Below are positions 62,808 through 64,000 of a stretch of 64,000 nucleotides of DNA, piece after piece. The DNA comes from an uncultured Prevotella sp. GTDB taxonomy: Bacteria; Bacteroidota; Bacteroidia; Bacteroidales; Bacteroidaceae. The notes under the pieces are model-generated. The model saw only the letters and a list, made by a program, of their open reading frames with translations, was not told the DNA's origin and searched no databases. The DNA lies in assembly GCA_944320355.1 (NCBI GenBank), contig CALUHC010000019.1, positions 1 to 64,000 of the forward strand, given 5' to 3'. Positions within the stretch are counted from its first letter, which is position 1, and every line of letters starts with the position of its first letter. A program made the position numbers and the translations under genes.

Positions 62808-62884
62808 TCCAAAGTCAATGCCAGCGAGCGGCAAGAGAGATTGCCCTCAATTGCCCGGGTGCAGCTTGGCATACACAAAGGAGA
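62808..62884 (-). repeat. Promoter-type intergenic repeat, copy 2
   Basis: Homologous to 36829-36906 (shared GCnAGCGAG, GAGAG, TTGC-CTC and GCAGCTTG words), but the -7 box is changed to CAAAGGAG in this copy and is probably inactive. It lies about 360-440 bases upstream of the Fas1 gene. Confidence 0.6.
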
Positions 62885-62967
62885 GGGGGGGGGACAAGCT
62901 GATGTACGATGTACAATGTGTTTGGACTTTGCTTGTGATATTATTCCACAAACCGCCCAGCGAGTGT

Positions 62968-63331
62968 GTATCAAAATGCACGCCTAATGGCCATAATCCC
63001 AGCCCTCTCTCAAAGGGCGAGAGCTGGGGAGAGGGTTAGGCAGACCTAAACACACATTTTGATACATCTCCGAGATGTGCGCTTTGAATTGACAATATGC
63101 GGACATTCATAAAGAGGCCTCTGCAAAACTCAAAAACGCACTGCTGAATATCAAAACGTCACGTTGTGAGGAATGGACTTTTGCAGAGGTCTCATAAAAT
63201 CAAAACAGCGTCAAAGAGAAAAGCTGCTGCACAATGAGTTGGACACCAACAAAACATAATGGATCACAAATGCTTCTAAGTGGGAACCGCTCCCCTCACC
63301 CACCACTTGGGAGAAGGTTTGAGAGAGAGGG
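62968..63331. other. Gene-free stretch with small inverted repeats
   Basis: Contains the 11-bp inverted pair GTATCAAAATG (62968-62978) and CATTTTGATAC (63055-63065), and two CCCTCTC/GAGAGGG-type stems (63003-63038 and about 63288-63331). No open frame here has coding features. The MITE-like element at 63114 lies within it. Confidence 0.6.
63114..63193. mobile_element. 80-bp MITE-like element with target duplication
   Basis: Ends GAGGCCTCTGCAAAA (63114-63128) and, inverted with one mismatch, TTTTGCAGAGGTCTC (63179-63193). Directly flanked on both sides by ATAAA (63109-63113 and 63194-63198), a 5-bp target-site duplication. No coding capacity; it would need a transposase from elsewhere in the genome. 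Confidence 0.72.
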
Positions 63332-63414
63332 TGACATTAGACGTTCATGTCCCCACTGCCTATCTGCGCGACAATACAGTGGAATCCTTTTGTCCCCTAA
63401 CGCGATTTTGGACG

Positions 63415-63462
63415 AAAAAAAACGGAAGCCCGAAAAAGCGATGAGCTTATTCGGAACTTCCG
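63415..63462 (-). terminator. Terminator after the last, partial secreted gene
   Basis: Stem at 63423-63439 with 63445-63462 (CGGAAG/CTTCCG ends), followed on the minus strand by eight T residues (63415-63422). Confidence 0.85.
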
Positions 63463-63508
63463 CCTATAGCAATAAGACAAGCCGGGAACGCCAGCCCGCA
63501 CCCATCAA

Positions 63509-64000
63509 TCACTTCAGCACCTTGCGTGTAACCACCTTGCCAGACGGCATAGTGGCCTTCATGATATACACACCTGTGCCCGGAGCTGAGATGCGCGCTC
63601 CTGCGAGGTTGTAATACTCCACGCTTACCGGAACTTCCTGAGTTGCCACATTATCTATTCCGTCTGTGCCGCTACCTTCGCCATAGTGGTATTCCATTTC
63701 CACTATCACGCACTGTTGCTCGCCTGTATTGGTGAACGTCAGCACATCCTCAACATCAGGCAGGCTGAAACTTACATGATCGGGGTTGTCAAAGTCCTTG
63801 TAGCAAGTCAATATCGTCGCAGTCTCCTCCGTGAACTTGGTTCCGCCCACTTCGGCCCAATAGTTAGGCCTATTTGGAGCCTCAAGGTTGGTGTAACTCC
63901 ACAAAGTAAGTTTTGTCACCTTAGCGCCCTCCGGCAGTATGATTGTGTTCTGCGCGCCGTTGGAGCACTTGATGGTCTTCAAGGTCTTTTTCTCGCCCTT
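63509..64000 (-). CDS. C-terminal end of a secreted protein (partial)
   Basis: The frame is open to the window edge, so only about 164 C-terminal residues are present; the TTG at 63982 is internal, not a start. What is seen is beta-rich (ILPEGAKVTKLTLWSYTN, FSLPDVEDVLTFTNTGEQQ) and ends in a tail (YYNLAGARISAPGTGVYIMK then VVTRKVLK) of the type carried by secreted Bacteroidales enzymes. The catalytic part lies outside the window, so the function cannot be named; a polysaccharide-active enzyme is likely from context. Confidence 0.75.
   Translation of the reverse strand, partial: KGEKKTLKTIKCSNGAQNTIILPEGAKVTKLTLWSYTNLEAPNRPNYWAEVGGTKFTEETATILTCYKDFDNPDHVSFSLPDVEDVLTFTNTGEQQCVIVEMEYHYGEGSGTDGIDNVATQEVPVSVEYYNLAGARISAPGTGVYIMKATMPSGKVVTRKVLK

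Noticed and set aside
62747..62974. 75-codon frame upstream of the Fas1 operon
   Set aside because: It lies across the promoter-type repeat and has no coding signal.
1..64000. tRNA, rRNA, integrase or intact insertion sequence
   Set aside because: I looked through the intergenic regions and found no cloverleaf, rRNA core or transposase/integrase motif; only MITE-like fragments remain.

Overview
This window looks like a chromosomal segment from a Bacteroidales bacterium, probably Prevotellaceae or a close relative; I cannot name the species. The signs are: two SusC/SusD outer-membrane pairs, Fas1-type surface lipoproteins, promoters of the Bacteroidetes type (-7 TAnnTTTG, -33 TTTG, no Shine-Dalgarno), DUF4954, DUF5690 and DUF2023 families, and several secreted rhamnogalacturonan enzymes. 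No tRNA, rRNA, CRISPR array or intact transposase is visible.

Layout. 1-4.4 kb (minus): a multidrug/polysaccharide MATE exporter, a cytidylate-kinase-like protein, a small metallophosphoesterase, dTDP-glucose 4,6-dehydratase and the start of an AT-rich membrane acyltransferase, probably the edge of a surface-polysaccharide region. 4.8-9.3 kb: an unknown gene and then a 2-aminoethylphosphonate cassette (DUF5690 membrane protein, phnX, phnW). 9.7-26 kb: mostly housekeeping genes with high GC (alanine dehydrogenase, xseAB, ilvE, ferritin, trmB, a TPR membrane protein, DUF2023, mrp, an M16 protease, DUF4954, hflX). 26-44.6 kb: a secreted degradative set aimed at rhamnogalacturonan I: two PL11 lyases (one fused to a long beta-strand repeat region), a SASA esterase, a two-domain esterase, an alpha-L-rhamnosidase, an SGNH esterase and a GH27 alpha-galactosidase. 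45.3-62.5 kb: one long minus-strand operon of lower GC, reading Fas1 lipoprotein, SusC, SusD, Fas1, Fas1, SusC, SusD, ending at a strong terminator. 63.5-64 kb: the C-terminal end of another secreted protein.

How it fits together. The lyases open the rhamnogalacturonan backbone, the esterases remove acetyl groups, and the rhamnosidase and galactosidase trim oligomers and side chains. The SusCD/Fas1 operon would supply surface binding and TonB-dependent uptake, but it contains no enzyme and its ligand is unknown. No dedicated regulator (HTCS, ECF sigma or AraC) lies in the window.

The most unusual signal is not a gene. Six intergenic places carry arrays of the 13-bp palindrome AAACG-N3-CGTTT repeated on a strict 22-bp register, with shared outer boundaries and a fixed orientation. 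The window also carries a 44-bp tandem repeat, several long inverted repeats at gene ends (one supplies the last codons of two convergent genes), a promoter-bearing repeat and two MITE-like elements.
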